In this document: positions 13,073-20,099 of the stretch, one piece after another | Layout of the letters: each line of letters starts with the position of its first letter | Position numbering within the stretch: position 1 is the stretch's first letter | From: a virus | DNA: 20,099 nt | IMG/VR virus record: IMGVR_UViG_3300037961_005425 | Span: 1 to 20,099 of that record | Direction: 5' to 3' (one strand) | Made by a program: the position numbers and the translations under genes | The notes under the pieces: generated by a model | The model's input: only the letters and a program-made list of their open reading frames with translations | What the model was told of the DNA's origin: nothing | Databases searched by the model: none

Positions 13073-13716
13073 GCTTGAACTTGCTCCGTATCAATTCCGC
13101 CAGAAATAACAACTGAACCCGTAAAAATTTCGCCGTAAACAATCGGTACTGGCGTTCCGGCTCTGCTAGTTTGTTGCGTTCCTGAAAAACTAAACGACAA
13201 ACGCGGGTCTTGTTCGCTTGAAAATTCAGGCATTTTTGGAGTGGGAAACAGCATCCCACTTACACCGCTTAAAACTAAACTTGCACCTATAAGGCCGAGA
13301 GCCGCCGAACCATAAGCCCCTGCCGCATATAAACCTGTCGCACCCATCAAACCACCGCCACCCGCTAAACCCGCACCTGAACCGCCTGCAAAAAGCCCTG
13401 CGCCCATCGGCGTAAATGACAAACCAATCAAGGCCACTCCAAGAAGCACTTTTCCGAAATTACCTCCCGAACCTGAAATAACAGGTACAAAAGATATATC
13501 TGATTTACCAATAGGATTGTGAAGCTCGTCTTGACCAATTTCGTCATCATTAGCAATAACCTTATAATATCTATTTGCCATATGACTTTCCAGTTGCGGA
13601 AAATTATTTATTAAAAAACTTACAGCTTGCGCAACATTAGAAACATTTATATCTTCAAATTCTTTGTGACCGACTTGTTTTGCCAGTTCTCCATATAACT
13701 TAATTTTGCGAAGCAT
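13069..13716 (-). CDS. I: Tail assembly protein I-like
   Basis: The 215-aa protein follows the lambda I pattern. An N-terminal ubiquitin-like beta-grasp region (1-80: MLRKIKLYGELAKQVG ... VISGSGG) is followed by a very Gly/Ala-rich hydrophobic middle (about 85-155) and a C-terminal segment with AGTPVPIVYGEIFTGSVVIS. In lambda, I is needed for tail-tip assembly but is not found in the finished tail. It overlaps the K-like gene by 17 bases and the J-like gene by ATGA, keeping the order K-I-J of lambda. A second frame is open over its 3' end, but codon pattern and context support this one. Confidence 0.87.
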   Translation of the reverse strand: MLRKIKLYGELAKQVGHKEFEDINVSNVAQAVSFLINNFPQLESHMANRYYKVIANDDEIGQDELHNPIGKSDISFVPVISGSGGNFGKVLLGVALIGLSFTPMGAGLFAGGSGAGLAGGGGLMGATGLYAAGAYGSAALGLIGASLVLSGVSGMLFPTPKMPEFSSEQDPRLSFSFSGTQQTSRAGTPVPIVYGEIFTGSVVISGGIDTEQVQA

Positions 13717-14407
13717 AACGTAACCTCATTCCTGTGCATTTTAACAACCAAGGGTTGTAAGGTTCTTTACAAGATAGTCTATCTCTTAAATGATGTATTA
13801 CATCGCCATCTACAAAAATCGCCACATGATTTAGACCAGAAGCCCCGATAGACATAAATAATAAATCGTTATTTTTTAATTTTTCGTCATTTTTTAATTC
13901 AACAAATCCTGTATCTTTTGCGCATCTTTCAAACATCGGATTCTTTTGAAACTCTTCAGGTGTCGTTGGCCTTTCCCAATCTCTTAATTCTATATTTAAT
14001 TTTTCCTTGTAATATCTGCGAACAAGTGACCAACAATCAGAAACACCCCACACCCAAGGTAAACCAATCATATCTGGTTTATATCCTGAAGGCGCATATT
14101 CGCCCCATGTTTCAGTTTTAGGGTTGACAATATACCAAGGCAAATTTGATTGCTCACAGCTTATTTTATCGGCTTCTGAAGCAACAGGCGGTGTTGTCGG
14201 GTGCGAATGTACTATTCCAATAATTTCTCCAAGAGAATCTCCCGCAACAAAATCTTCAGGGTTCATTATGAAACATTGATGGGAAGTAATTGCTAAATTT
14301 TGACAAGGAAAATATTTTTCTTTCCCGCGAATATTTAATAAAAGGCCACAAGATTCTTTCGGGTCTTGTTCTTTGGCATGAAGCAACGCGTCAGCCTTCC
14401 AAGTCAT
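13700..14407 (-). CDS. K: Tail protein K-like: JAB/MPN plus NlpC/P60 peptidase
   Basis: This 235-aa protein has both domains of lambda K. The N-terminal JAB/MPN metalloprotease domain keeps its full motif: Glu18 in KESCGLL, His67 and His69 in HSHP, and Ser77/Asp80 in SEAD. The C-terminal NlpC/P60 cysteine peptidase domain has Cys125 in VSDCWSLVRRYY, His194 in LNHVAIFV and a further polar site near His205-206. All catalytic residues seem present, so both activities may be real. Such proteins are thought to process tip components or open peptidoglycan during DNA entry. With no free-standing endolysin in view, this is the only clear cell-wall enzyme in the window. Joined to the L-like gene by ATGA. 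Confidence 0.9.
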   Translation of the reverse strand: MTWKADALLHAKEQDPKESCGLLLNIRGKEKYFPCQNLAITSHQCFIMNPEDFVAGDSLGEIIGIVHSHPTTPPVASEADKISCEQSNLPWYIVNPKTETWGEYAPSGYKPDMIGLPWVWGVSDCWSLVRRYYKEKLNIELRDWERPTTPEEFQKNPMFERCAKDTGFVELKNDEKLKNNDLLFMSIGASGLNHVAIFVDGDVIHHLRDRLSCKEPYNPWLLKCTGMRLRYASQN

Positions 14408-14982
14408 CCTGTAATTAATCCGATACTAGGAAATTCAGCGCGTGTACATTGACGTTTAGGCGCTCGTACTCCCGCCATATCAAAAACAGCCGCAAGTTCA
14501 AAAGAAACAACAGTTCTATTTTCTGCTGATTTTCTATCAATGATATAGATTTCTTGTGGAAATTCTGCCGTGTTGTCTGGGGTTCCATAAGGGTTTACAT
14601 CGCTTGGAAAATTTGCAGCATCAAGAAATTTTGCCTGTGTTCTTATTCTTTTTACAGTTGCGCCTGTTAAATCATTTCCTGTTGTTGTTGCGTTCACTAG
14701 CTGAAGTATTGCTGAAATCGTTCCAATAGCATTTGAAAAAGTAAGGGTCGGGCGTGGCAATTGGCCTTTTCCATATTGAAAACCTTCTGCTTGAACAGGA
14801 AATCTTGTATATGCGTTACCCTGCCAAATTATTTCGCCGTTATCTTTCAAACTTGTTCCCGCATGAAAACGATAAGTTGTTGTTGCGCCATGTAGTGAAT
14901 TATCAAGTGTCAAAGTAAAAAGTTCAATTACCGCTGACGGATTGACTTTTTGTAAATCACTTACAATTTTATCTGAACTCAC
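14404..14982 (-). CDS. L: Minor tail protein L-like, short at the C terminus
   Basis: The start is a GTG in a GTGA overlap with the M-like gene, and the stop overlaps the K-like ATG. The body follows lambda L: VIELFTLTL near the start, then IIWQGNAYTRFPVQAEGF, PRPTLTFSNA, and IYIIDRKSAENRTVVSFELA leading to VFDMAGVRAPKRQ. Lambda L (232 aa) continues with a Cys-rich domain that binds an iron-sulfur cluster. Here the protein is 192 aa and ends 13 residues after Cys179, its only cysteine, so that domain is absent. The ending joins the next gene cleanly, which suggests a natural short form rather than a broken gene. Confidence 0.85.
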   Translation of the reverse strand: MSSDKIVSDLQKVNPSAVIELFTLTLDNSLHGATTTYRFHAGTSLKDNGEIIWQGNAYTRFPVQAEGFQYGKGQLPRPTLTFSNAIGTISAILQLVNATTTGNDLTGATVKRIRTQAKFLDAANFPSDVNPYGTPDNTAEFPQEIYIIDRKSAENRTVVSFELAAVFDMAGVRAPKRQCTRAEFPSIGLITG

Positions 14983-15548
14983 GGCTCGAATACCTGTCTA
15001 AATGTAGCGCTAATTGACGCCCTGTTGTTATATGGAATTGATTTTGACCAAGTTTCACAAACAAATAATTTTGCACCTGAAAGAGTAATTGAAACATTTC
15101 CGCTATTTGTTGCCTCTGAGGCGGCTGTAACTGTAAACGTGTTTGCATCAACCGCTGTTGCAACTGTAAAAGAACCATCGGTTGCAGAACCCGATGTATA
15201 GTCAATTGTCAAGACATCGCCTATTGCAACACCGTGATTTGTAATTGTAATTGTTACTGTGGTTCCTGATTGTGAATATGTTCCTGTTTTTGTAAAGCCT
15301 TCGCCGGGCGGTGTAAACGTAAAACTTTCTTGATCGTTTGCGCGACTATCAAGAAATGCTTCAACAACATCTGATTCTGTTTCGCTTAATTCAAAATTTA
15401 CATTATAAAGTTTTGGATTTTGATTGCTTGCTAATCCAAAAAATATTCTTTGTTCAAATCCATCTGCAAATCTTACTGTGCGAACAGCAGGCGCAGACTT
15501 TTTTGAAAAGCCTTGATATGTGGGTGTGACGCTTGGAAAGGTTGCCAT
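14979..15548 (-). CDS. M: Minor tail protein M-like with an inserted domain
   Basis: The outer parts match lambda M-type tip proteins: SAPAVRTVRFADGFEQR near the start, LYNVNFELSETESDVVEAFL, then ESFTFTPPGEG (74-84), and, after a break, AKLFVCETW followed by NRASISATFRQVFEP at the end. The break (about 86-158) holds a beta domain, TGTYSQSGTTVTITITNHG and on to GNVSITLSG, that is absent from lambda M (109 aa) and explains the length of 189. The insertion sits in the loop after FTPPGEG, where it could project from the tip. One base separates the gene from the tape measure stop; it overlaps the L-like gene by GTGA. Confidence 0.85.
   Translation of the reverse strand: MATFPSVTPTYQGFSKKSAPAVRTVRFADGFEQRIFFGLASNQNPKLYNVNFELSETESDVVEAFLDSRANDQESFTFTPPGEGFTKTGTYSQSGTTVTITITNHGVAIGDVLTIDYTSGSATDGSFTVATAVDANTFTVTAASEATNSGNVSITLSGAKLFVCETWSKSIPYNNRASISATFRQVFEP
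15075..15293 (-). other. Shared beta domain, inserted copy in the M-like protein
   Basis: About 73 residues (86-158) interrupt the M-like fold between its FTPPGEG loop and the AKLFVCE strand. The sequence is the partner of the J-like domain at 9881-10081, with NHG, TSG, DG and TSGN/NSGN landmarks in the same order and spacing. Confidence 0.75.
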
Positions 15549-15549
15549 T

Positions 15550-17622
15550 TTAAGTTGCTAATAAACCGCCCGGCCTTTTTTGTTTTATTAATTCTGATTG
15601 TATCGCCGAAGCAAGAGCAACGCCAAGTTCTTTTCCACGATTTTCATTTGCGTCTGCCTGCATACCTTCAGCCGAGACATTTACATTGATATTATTAACG
15701 ATGCCCCCGCTTCCGCCAATTTTATTATTTGGGATAACTGTGCCACTTGACTTAGGTGTAAATATCTCCGGCCCTCTTTCCCCTACTAAATAACTACGCC
15801 CTGCGGATGCTTGGCCACCATTTGCAAGCCCCGGTAAATTTGCAAACAATCCGATTCCTGTATTTCTTAATAGTGTATTTATACCAAGTCTTAATAAAGA
15901 CGATGCAAGATCATTAATAATTGATCTGGCCGCTTCGCCAAGCGTTCTTGTGCCTTCGATAGCACCAACTAAAGCATCAGAAATACCTGTTGCAATATCA
16001 TCCCCTATCTGTCTAAAAGCATCTTTGATTTTTTTGGCTTCTTCTTTCTGTTTTTCCATAACTGTTAGTTGTTTTTTTAAACCCTCTTCTTTTTTTATTA
16101 GATTAATAATTTGCTGTGCATCTAATTCGCCGAATTTTTCTTTTAATTCATTTATTCTTTGCTCCATATTAAATTCTTCTTCTTTGCCTGCAAGTTTAGC
16201 TTCCATCGCAGAAATATTTTTTAAAAGTGCGATTGTTTGATCGTTGAATGCTTTATCAAGAGCAAGTTGCGCATCCCTTTCTTTTTCTCCTTGAAGAATA
16301 ATTGATCTTTCTTTAAGTATTTCAAGTTCACGTTCTAACGCTTTTCTTCTGCCCGCATCATTTCGATTTGTTCCTAAATTTGAAAGCTCAAATTCTTTAT
16401 TTGCAATAGTAAGGCTATTTAAAGCGGCTTCTGTTTGTGGTGCCGTTTCAGTAATTCCTTTTATATTATCGTCAAAGGCTTTTGCGGCATCCGCGGCTTC
16501 TTTTGCTGAATTTTTATTGTCAATAAATTTTGCGGCTAAAGTTCCTAAAATGACAATCGCCGCTCCAATACCTGTTTTTATTAATGCTATTTTTAGGGCT
16601 GAAAGAGCAATTGTGGCTTTTGTAATACCACCCGCGGCCAAGAATGAAGAAGCCGCAACTCCTTTCAAACCAGTTGAAGCCAAAGCTGAATTGATCGCGG
16701 CCACCTGAAAAGATGTCGCTAAAGTTGCCAATTGTCCAATTATTACAGGCGTTATAATTGCAACACCTTTTGCGGCAACAGCTATTGCTGTAAATATCAA
16801 AGTGACTTGACCCGCACCTGATTTAACAAAATTAGTTATTGCTTCCGTTACTTTTGTTAATGCTCTTATTACTGGTAAAACAGCGGGCGCTAATTGATCG
16901 CCAAAAGCCCTTGATAAATTTTCAGCTTCATTTCCTAAATTTTTAAATACTTGTGTCGGGTCATTTTCTAACAATGCCTTCAAGGAATCTGCGCCATCAA
17001 GCTCAACTTTTTTTAATGCTCTAATAACAACATCACTTGTTAATTTTCCTTCAGATGCAAATTTTTTAAGTTCTCCAATAGTTACGCCAAGTTCTGCCGC
17101 GATTGGTGCAAGTATTGTTGGAACCTGTTCTGCAATACTTCTAAATTCATCCCCTTGCAAACGTCCAGAACCTAAAGCCTGCGCCAATTGCCTGAAAGCG
17201 TTTGAACTCTCCATCGCTGACGCTCCCGCCAGTTTTGCCGCTGTGTTAAATCCGATAAATGTTGTTCTTATATCTTCAACACCAACGCCCAAAGGTTGCA
17301 AACGTGCAGTAATATTTGTTATTCCTTCAAGCGCTTCTGTTGCACTAAGTCCAAATAATTTTTGCGCTTCTGCGGCTATCTCTTGCGATTTCGCAAAGGT
17401 TCCTGATGCTTTAGTTAATAATCCAAGTCTGACGTTTAGTTTCTCAAAATTAGCCGATGTTAATATTGCTTGCCTTGCTAAAGCTGTTACCCCGACACCA
17501 AGTATTGCACTTTTAAGGCCACCAAATGCCCTTTCAAGCCCTGATGATTGCTGTTGAACACCTTTTAATGCTCTTGTGGCCTGCGAAGCATCAACTGTAA
17601 GTTTTACATTAGCCTGTGCCAC
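15550..17622 (-). CDS. H: Tail tape measure protein
   Basis: The start is GTG; a TGA lies two codons upstream in frame, so no earlier start is possible. The 690-aa protein has a Lys/Gln-rich N terminus and a typical tape-measure domain (about 50-260: SATEALEGITNITARLQPLG, AGASAMESSNAFRQLAQALG, SGRLQGDEFRSIAEQVPTIL). A hydrophobic region (about 265-365), a coiled coil (about 415-545) and a C-terminal segment with SYLVGERGPEIFTPKSSGT (about 610-630) follow. Tape measure length sets tail length at about 0.15 nm per residue in this class, suggesting a tail near 100 nm. It follows the G-T chaperone gene, as in lambda; those chaperones coat it during assembly. Confidence 0.93.
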   Translation of the reverse strand: MAQANVKLTVDASQATRALKGVQQQSSGLERAFGGLKSAILGVGVTALARQAILTSANFEKLNVRLGLLTKASGTFAKSQEIAAEAQKLFGLSATEALEGITNITARLQPLGVGVEDIRTTFIGFNTAAKLAGASAMESSNAFRQLAQALGSGRLQGDEFRSIAEQVPTILAPIAAELGVTIGELKKFASEGKLTSDVVIRALKKVELDGADSLKALLENDPTQVFKNLGNEAENLSRAFGDQLAPAVLPVIRALTKVTEAITNFVKSGAGQVTLIFTAIAVAAKGVAIITPVIIGQLATLATSFQVAAINSALASTGLKGVAASSFLAAGGITKATIALSALKIALIKTGIGAAIVILGTLAAKFIDNKNSAKEAADAAKAFDDNIKGITETAPQTEAALNSLTIANKEFELSNLGTNRNDAGRRKALERELEILKERSIILQGEKERDAQLALDKAFNDQTIALLKNISAMEAKLAGKEEEFNMEQRINELKEKFGELDAQQIINLIKKEEGLKKQLTVMEKQKEEAKKIKDAFRQIGDDIATGISDALVGAIEGTRTLGEAARSIINDLASSLLRLGINTLLRNTGIGLFANLPGLANGGQASAGRSYLVGERGPEIFTPKSSGTVIPNNKIGGSGGIVNNINVNVSAEGMQADANENRGKELGVALASAIQSELIKQKRPGGLLAT

Positions 17623-17648
17623 AAATCAACAAAACCTTTTCTTATATA

Positions 17649-18175
17649 TTACCTTTTATTTGCTCTTTGACGATTTATTTCTCTTTTTTCTCTTTCATTC
17701 TTAACTTCATAATAAGCCGCCCAAAAAATTAGTTCTTCTTCTGTAATCAAAGAACGTAATTCCTGTAAAGTTTTGCCTAGTTCTGTTGCGAGAAAAAATT
17801 CAAAATTTATCCAATTATCTCGCGATATTATTTTTTTGCTGTATCAACATTTAATTGAATATCAAACATGAATAATTCAATTTCGTTCAATACACTTTCT
17901 GGAAGTTCTCTTTGTAGGTTGGGCGCATCTGCGGGTGCAAATGCCTTTGACCCATCTTCTAATTCTGCATTTTTACAAAGAAGATAAGTTGATATTGTCA
18001 AAGCATCATCTGTATTTGCGGCTGATTGTGCGCGAACACGATCATCCCTTGTTAAAGGCTTAAAGTACAAATCAACAATTTTTTCTCCGTTTTTATTTTT
18101 AAATTCGTATTTTCTTCTAGCTGTCATCTGATCTTTATAAGAATCAGTTAACAGGTCAATAGTTCTTTTTTGCAT
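17649..18175 (-). CDS. Tail assembly chaperone G-T fusion made by -1 frameshift
   Basis: If ribosomes slip back one base on the A7 run, the G frame continues for 60 residues instead of stopping: IISRDNWINFEFF, then LATELGKTLQELRSLITEEE and FWAAYYEVKNEREKREINRQ, ending at TAA (17649-17651). The product would be 175 aa. The extension has the hallmark T-type features: a helix with a LATELGKTLQEL repeat, then W-x-A-Y-Y and a highly charged tail. It has no start codon suited to separate translation and ends 26 bases before the tape measure, exactly where lambda T ends. Overproduction of G over G-T in a fixed ratio is needed for tail assembly in lambda. Confidence 0.85.
17828..18175 (-). CDS. G: Tail assembly chaperone G-like
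   Basis: The 115-aa protein starts MQKRTIDLLTDSYKDQMTAR and is mixed alpha/beta, with KIVDLYFKPLTRDDRVRAQS and a C-terminal helix ELFMFDIQLNVDTAKK. Its position between tail tube and tape measure, its length and the slippery run at its last codons identify it as the G-type chaperone, although such chaperones share little sequence. In lambda, G binds the tape measure and recruits tube subunits through the T part of the G-T fusion. The stop codon TAA directly follows the slippery site, so most ribosomes would make this short form. Confidence 0.85.
   Translation of the reverse strand: MQKRTIDLLTDSYKDQMTARRKYEFKNKNGEKIVDLYFKPLTRDDRVRAQSAANTDDALTISTYLLCKNAELEDGSKAFAPADAPNLQRELPESVLNEIELFMFDIQLNVDTAKK
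17831..17837 (-). promoter_or_regulatory. Slippery heptamer A AAA AAA for -1 frameshifting
   Basis: The last codons of the G frame read GCA AAA AAA TAA. The seven A give the efficient X XXY YYZ form, with both tRNAs re-pairing after a one-base slip, and the zero-frame stop comes immediately after, which often enhances slipping. No strong downstream hairpin was obvious. Confidence 0.8.
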
Positions 18176-18207
18176 TGGTTGATTAGTTGACTAATAAACT
18201 CAATGTA

Positions 18208-18627
18208 TCAGATAGCGCTTGTAATGGTACCGCTTGTTATAAAACTGATATTTATTACTTGAACTTCTCCAAGTGTTGCGCCATATTCGGCGTTTGTAAT
18301 AATTCCCGCAAAGCTGATTTTCTTTGCTGAAGTTGATGAATCAGGAAATAATTCAAATAATGCGTCAGCATTATCGCCTGTAGTTAATACATCATCAATA
18401 AATGTTGTGTAGCCTGCGCCTGTTTCTGATGGATTATAAAGAAGTTCCGCTGAACCTTCGCCTGCTATCAAGCCACCAATATTTGATTTGAAGGTATCGC
18501 CTTGTTTTGTTGTTTCCATTGTGTCTTTTGTTATAGACAAAGACCACGATCTTGTTTGTCCAACGTCAGCTTCGGTGCCGCCCGCATTTTCAAACATAAT
18601 TTTTCCAACATCGCCTTTGATAGCCAT
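18208..18627 (-). CDS. Major tail (tube) protein
   Basis: The 139-aa product has a pattern typical of siphophage tail tube subunits: MAIKGDVGKIMFENAGGTEA, then VGQTRSWSLSITKDTMETTKQGDTFKSN, the GLIAGEGSAELLYNPS loop, and ISFAGIITNAEYGATLGEVQVINISFITSG at the end. The alternating beta strands and the ETTKQGD loop are the hallmarks. Hexamers of this protein stack around the tape measure. It lies directly upstream of the chaperone genes, as lambda V does. It should be one of the most abundant late proteins, yet no strong ribosome binding site is seen. Confidence 0.9.
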   Translation of the reverse strand: MAIKGDVGKIMFENAGGTEADVGQTRSWSLSITKDTMETTKQGDTFKSNIGGLIAGEGSAELLYNPSETGAGYTTFIDDVLTTGDNADALFELFPDSSTSAKKISFAGIITNAEYGATLGEVQVINISFITSGTITSAI

Positions 18628-18657
18628 AACAAAAAAAAGAATCTATTTATAAATATA

Positions 18658-18801
18658 TTAACTCTTAATTGTTTTTTTTACATCTTTTTTTAATTTTTCT
18701 TGCTTTTCCATATATCGCCTGCAACGTCCATCCCAATAGGCGGGGTCACGGCGCCCCTTTACAGCTTCGATTGCATCAAGCATTTTTTCTGTAATTTCCA
18801 T
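18658..18801 (-). CDS. Small charged protein, 47 aa, between tail terminator and tube
   Basis: A short frame starts with an ATG in a TAATG overlap with the tail terminator gene and ends at TAA 18658-18660, filling the gap before the tube gene. It reads MEITEKMLDAIEAVKGRRDP, then AYWDGRCRRYMEKQEKLKKD and VKKTIKS: one helix, a Trp/Arg turn and a strongly basic helix. The GC-rich middle (GGGGCGCCGTGACCCCGCC) stands out against the AT-rich surroundings. The exact overlap and the lack of any other content in this gap make it a likely gene. Function unknown; a tail-assembly accessory by position. Confidence 0.65.
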   Translation of the reverse strand: MEITEKMLDAIEAVKGRRDPAYWDGRCRRYMEKQEKLKKDVKKTIKS

Positions 18802-19223
18802 TAAAGTTCCTCAAAAATTTCAAAGGTCATTCGCAGTTGTGTTTGGAATTGACCTTCTGGGTTTGGATTGTCTACGACCTCCGGCCCAATCGGGGCATCA
18901 AAGATCACATTAGAAACTGTAATTCGATTGTATAAATCCCGCAACCTTTTGCCGATTGTGTAATTATCGCCTGAACCTATTCCCTGCGGTGTAAAAATAT
19001 TAAATACAACAATTCCATTTACGCGATTCAATCCGTCCGCATTTCCCTGCGTTAAATAATTACTTTCGCCGAATGTCGTAAGGCATTGAACAAAGGTTGT
19101 TACGGCGCTACTATCAAACGACATATTATGAAAGACAACAGATATTGCGGGGCTACTGGCAAGTTCTGTCGCAACTCTAGCTTCAATTGTTGCTCTTACG
19201 GTGTTTAAATCAATAGCAGCCAT
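18801..19223 (-). CDS. Tail terminator-like protein
   Basis: The 140-aa product starts MAAIDLNTVRATIEARVATE, continues with a strand ISVVFHNMSFD, and has VNGIVVFNIFTPQGIGSGDN, RLRDLYNRI and a C-terminal strand pair FQTQLRMTFEIFEEL. This order, with the GxGxxxxxxxGxRLRDLY segment, fits the phage tail terminator family (lambda U-like fold) that caps the tube and sets where growth stops. It lies between the HK97 gp10-like gene and the tube gene, the usual place. It begins in a TAATG overlap with the gene upstream and ends in a TAATG overlap with the 47-aa gene. Confidence 0.82.
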   Translation of the reverse strand: MAAIDLNTVRATIEARVATELASSPAISVVFHNMSFDSSAVTTFVQCLTTFGESNYLTQGNADGLNRVNGIVVFNIFTPQGIGSGDNYTIGKRLRDLYNRITVSNVIFDAPIGPEVVDNPNPEGQFQTQLRMTFEIFEEL

Positions 19224-19675
19224 TATTTACCCCTTATTTGGTTGTAAAGGTCTTGAATTTCGTTTGCAAGTTCTTTCGCCAACAAATCAAGATGCTTTGC
19301 TTTTAATCCTTGTTTACTCCTGTATGTGCCACCCCAAGACGGCGGCAAACTTGTTCCAAACATAACAGGTTCAGCATATGGAACATTATTGTGAATATTA
19401 TATTTTTTTCTAAAATTTTCTTTTCCTAGTTGATAATTTAAAGGCTTTGGCGGTCTTATAACAGTTCCTTTACCAGAAGCGCCATATTTGCCCTCTGGGG
19501 CGGGTGCGCCGCTTTCTGCATTTTCTCCTATCTGCCAAGAAACAGCAAGCCTTCCAGAATCAACAGGCGAGCCTTCTTTAACAATACGATCTCCCGTCAA
19601 TACAGTAACCGACAACAAAGTATTAATTTGTTCTTCTGAATAATCCCCGATTTGGTCAACGCGTATTCTTCTCAT
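19223..19675 (-). CDS. HK97 gp10-like head-tail connection protein
   Basis: This 150-aa protein carries the typical GSPVDSGRLAVSWQIG motif (35-50), the mark of the HK97 gp10/lambda Z-like family, followed by a Gly/Pro-rich loop, VPYAEPVMFGTSLPPSW, and a C-terminal helix KAKHLDLLAKELANEIQDLY. Members sit at the head-tail joint or tail top and are needed for tail completion. The gene overlaps the stopper gene by ATGA and the terminator gene by TAATG, giving the stopper - gp10 - terminator - tube order of HK97-type phages. Confidence 0.88.
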   Translation of the reverse strand: MRRIRVDQIGDYSEEQINTLLSVTVLTGDRIVKEGSPVDSGRLAVSWQIGENAESGAPAPEGKYGASGKGTVIRPPKPLNYQLGKENFRKKYNIHNNVPYAEPVMFGTSLPPSWGGTYRSKQGLKAKHLDLLAKELANEIQDLYNQIRGK

Positions 19676-20037
19676 GTTCTTAAATAAAGGGTGTAAGAAA
19701 TATCGGTTCCGCCTGATGTTTTAGTAAGGACGCGAATAATATTATGTACAATACTTGAAATAAGAACCTTATCTTTTGTCGTAGGTTTTGTCGTAACATC
19801 CCCCGCAGATATTGTAATTTTTTTATCTTCCGCCTGAATAAGTTCATTTACTTCGCGCATATTCACATCTTCAAAAACAGCTTTGACAGTTGCATCGCTG
19901 TTCGATTCTGAAATAACGCCTGTTGTTGTATTGTAAGAACCCGCAGTAATAGTTCTTATAGTTACATCTTGTCCAAAGCCTTGAATTGAAGCAACATTTT
20001 TTATCGCTTTCTGAACGGCGCTCGCGAAGTTTGGCAT
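19672..20037 (-). CDS. Head-tail stopper/adaptor-like protein
   Basis: The 121-aa product has an N-terminal helix (MPNFASAVQKAIKNV), then a beta-rich body: QDVTIRTITAGSYNTTTGVI, ATVKAVFEDVNMREV, KKITISAGDVTTKPTTKDKV and a C-terminal strand ISYTLYLRT. The VKAVFEDV and AGDVTTKPTTKDKVL pattern is usual for small head completion (stopper) proteins that seal the portal after packaging. Its place directly before the gp10-like gene supports this. It starts in a TAATG overlap with the upstream gene. The exact family (lambda FII, HK97 gp7 or SPP1 gp16 type) cannot be told by eye. Confidence 0.8.
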   Translation of the reverse strand: MPNFASAVQKAIKNVASIQGFGQDVTIRTITAGSYNTTTGVISESNSDATVKAVFEDVNMREVNELIQAEDKKITISAGDVTTKPTTKDKVLISSIVHNIIRVLTKTSGGTDISYTLYLRT

Positions 20038-20099
20038 TAGATTTTATAGGCAATGCAAGCGCCACTACTCAAAGTGATACTTGTAAATAATCCGTAGAT
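20037..20099 (-). CDS. C-terminal end of an upstream late gene (partial)
   Basis: The last 20 codons of a minus-strand gene read IYGLFTSITLSSGACIAYKI and stop at TAA 20037-20039, which overlaps the ATG of the stopper gene as TAATG. The frame is open to the window edge. The gene most likely encodes a head or head-tail protein, given its place, but the fragment is too short to name. Confidence 0.6.
   Translation of the reverse strand: MYGLFTSITLSSGACIAYKI

Noticed and set aside
13062-13259. Extra minus-strand frame across the J/I junction (also 14969-15205 across the L/M junction)
   Set aside because: Both lie almost entirely within well-identified tail genes in another frame and have compositions typical of out-of-frame translation.
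1-20099. tRNA genes, CRISPR arrays, insertion sequences and an endolysin
   Set aside because: I looked on both strands and saw no cloverleaf, regularly spaced repeats, transposase motif or stand-alone muralytic enzyme; only the K-like peptidase could act on the wall.

Overview
This AT-rich window is part of the genome of a long-tailed (siphovirus-type) bacteriophage. The right two thirds is a lambda-type tail module on the minus strand. In transcription order it runs: end of an upstream gene, head-tail stopper, HK97 gp10-like protein, tail terminator, tail tube, tail assembly chaperones G and G-T (with a -1 frameshift), tape measure, tip proteins M, L, K, I and J, then a side fibre with an S74-type autocleaving chaperone. 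The fibre repeats, the small genes behind the fibre and the secreted-protein cassette resemble marine phages of picocyanobacteria or alphaproteobacteria. The host itself cannot be fixed from this sequence.

The left 3.5 kb is a plus-strand early operon whose genes mostly overlap by 1 to 29 bases. It holds the end of a probable replication protein, small unknown proteins, a winged-helix protein, a RecB/Cas4-like PD-(D/E)XK nuclease, a RusA-type resolvase, an Erf-type single-strand annealing protein, a ribbon-helix-helix-like protein and a small acidic protein with an SSB-like C-terminal tip. Together they look like a phage recombination and replication set. A rho-independent terminator with further inverted repeats follows at about 3785-3875.

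Between the two modules, 3.5-6.9 kb is a convergence zone with genes on alternating strands. Most products are membrane or exported proteins: a two-helix membrane protein, three consecutive secreted Ser/Thr-rich or Cys-containing proteins, a Pro-rich protein with a C-terminal membrane segment, and two very small membrane proteins whose divergent start codons overlap in one CATG. Export sequences point to action at the envelope (lysis, host-surface change or virion decoration), but no function can be assigned. This is the least explained part of the window.

Four small or recoded coding regions would be missed by a simple ORF scan: a 35-aa ORF at 507-614, a 41-aa hydrophobic ORF at 6717-6842, a 47-aa ORF at 18658-18801 and the 60-aa T extension at 17649-17831. 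A second notable point is a shared domain of about 67 residues found in both the J-like and the M-like tail-tip proteins; in M it splits the usual fold. No integrase, tRNA, CRISPR array, transposon or recognisable endolysin was seen.
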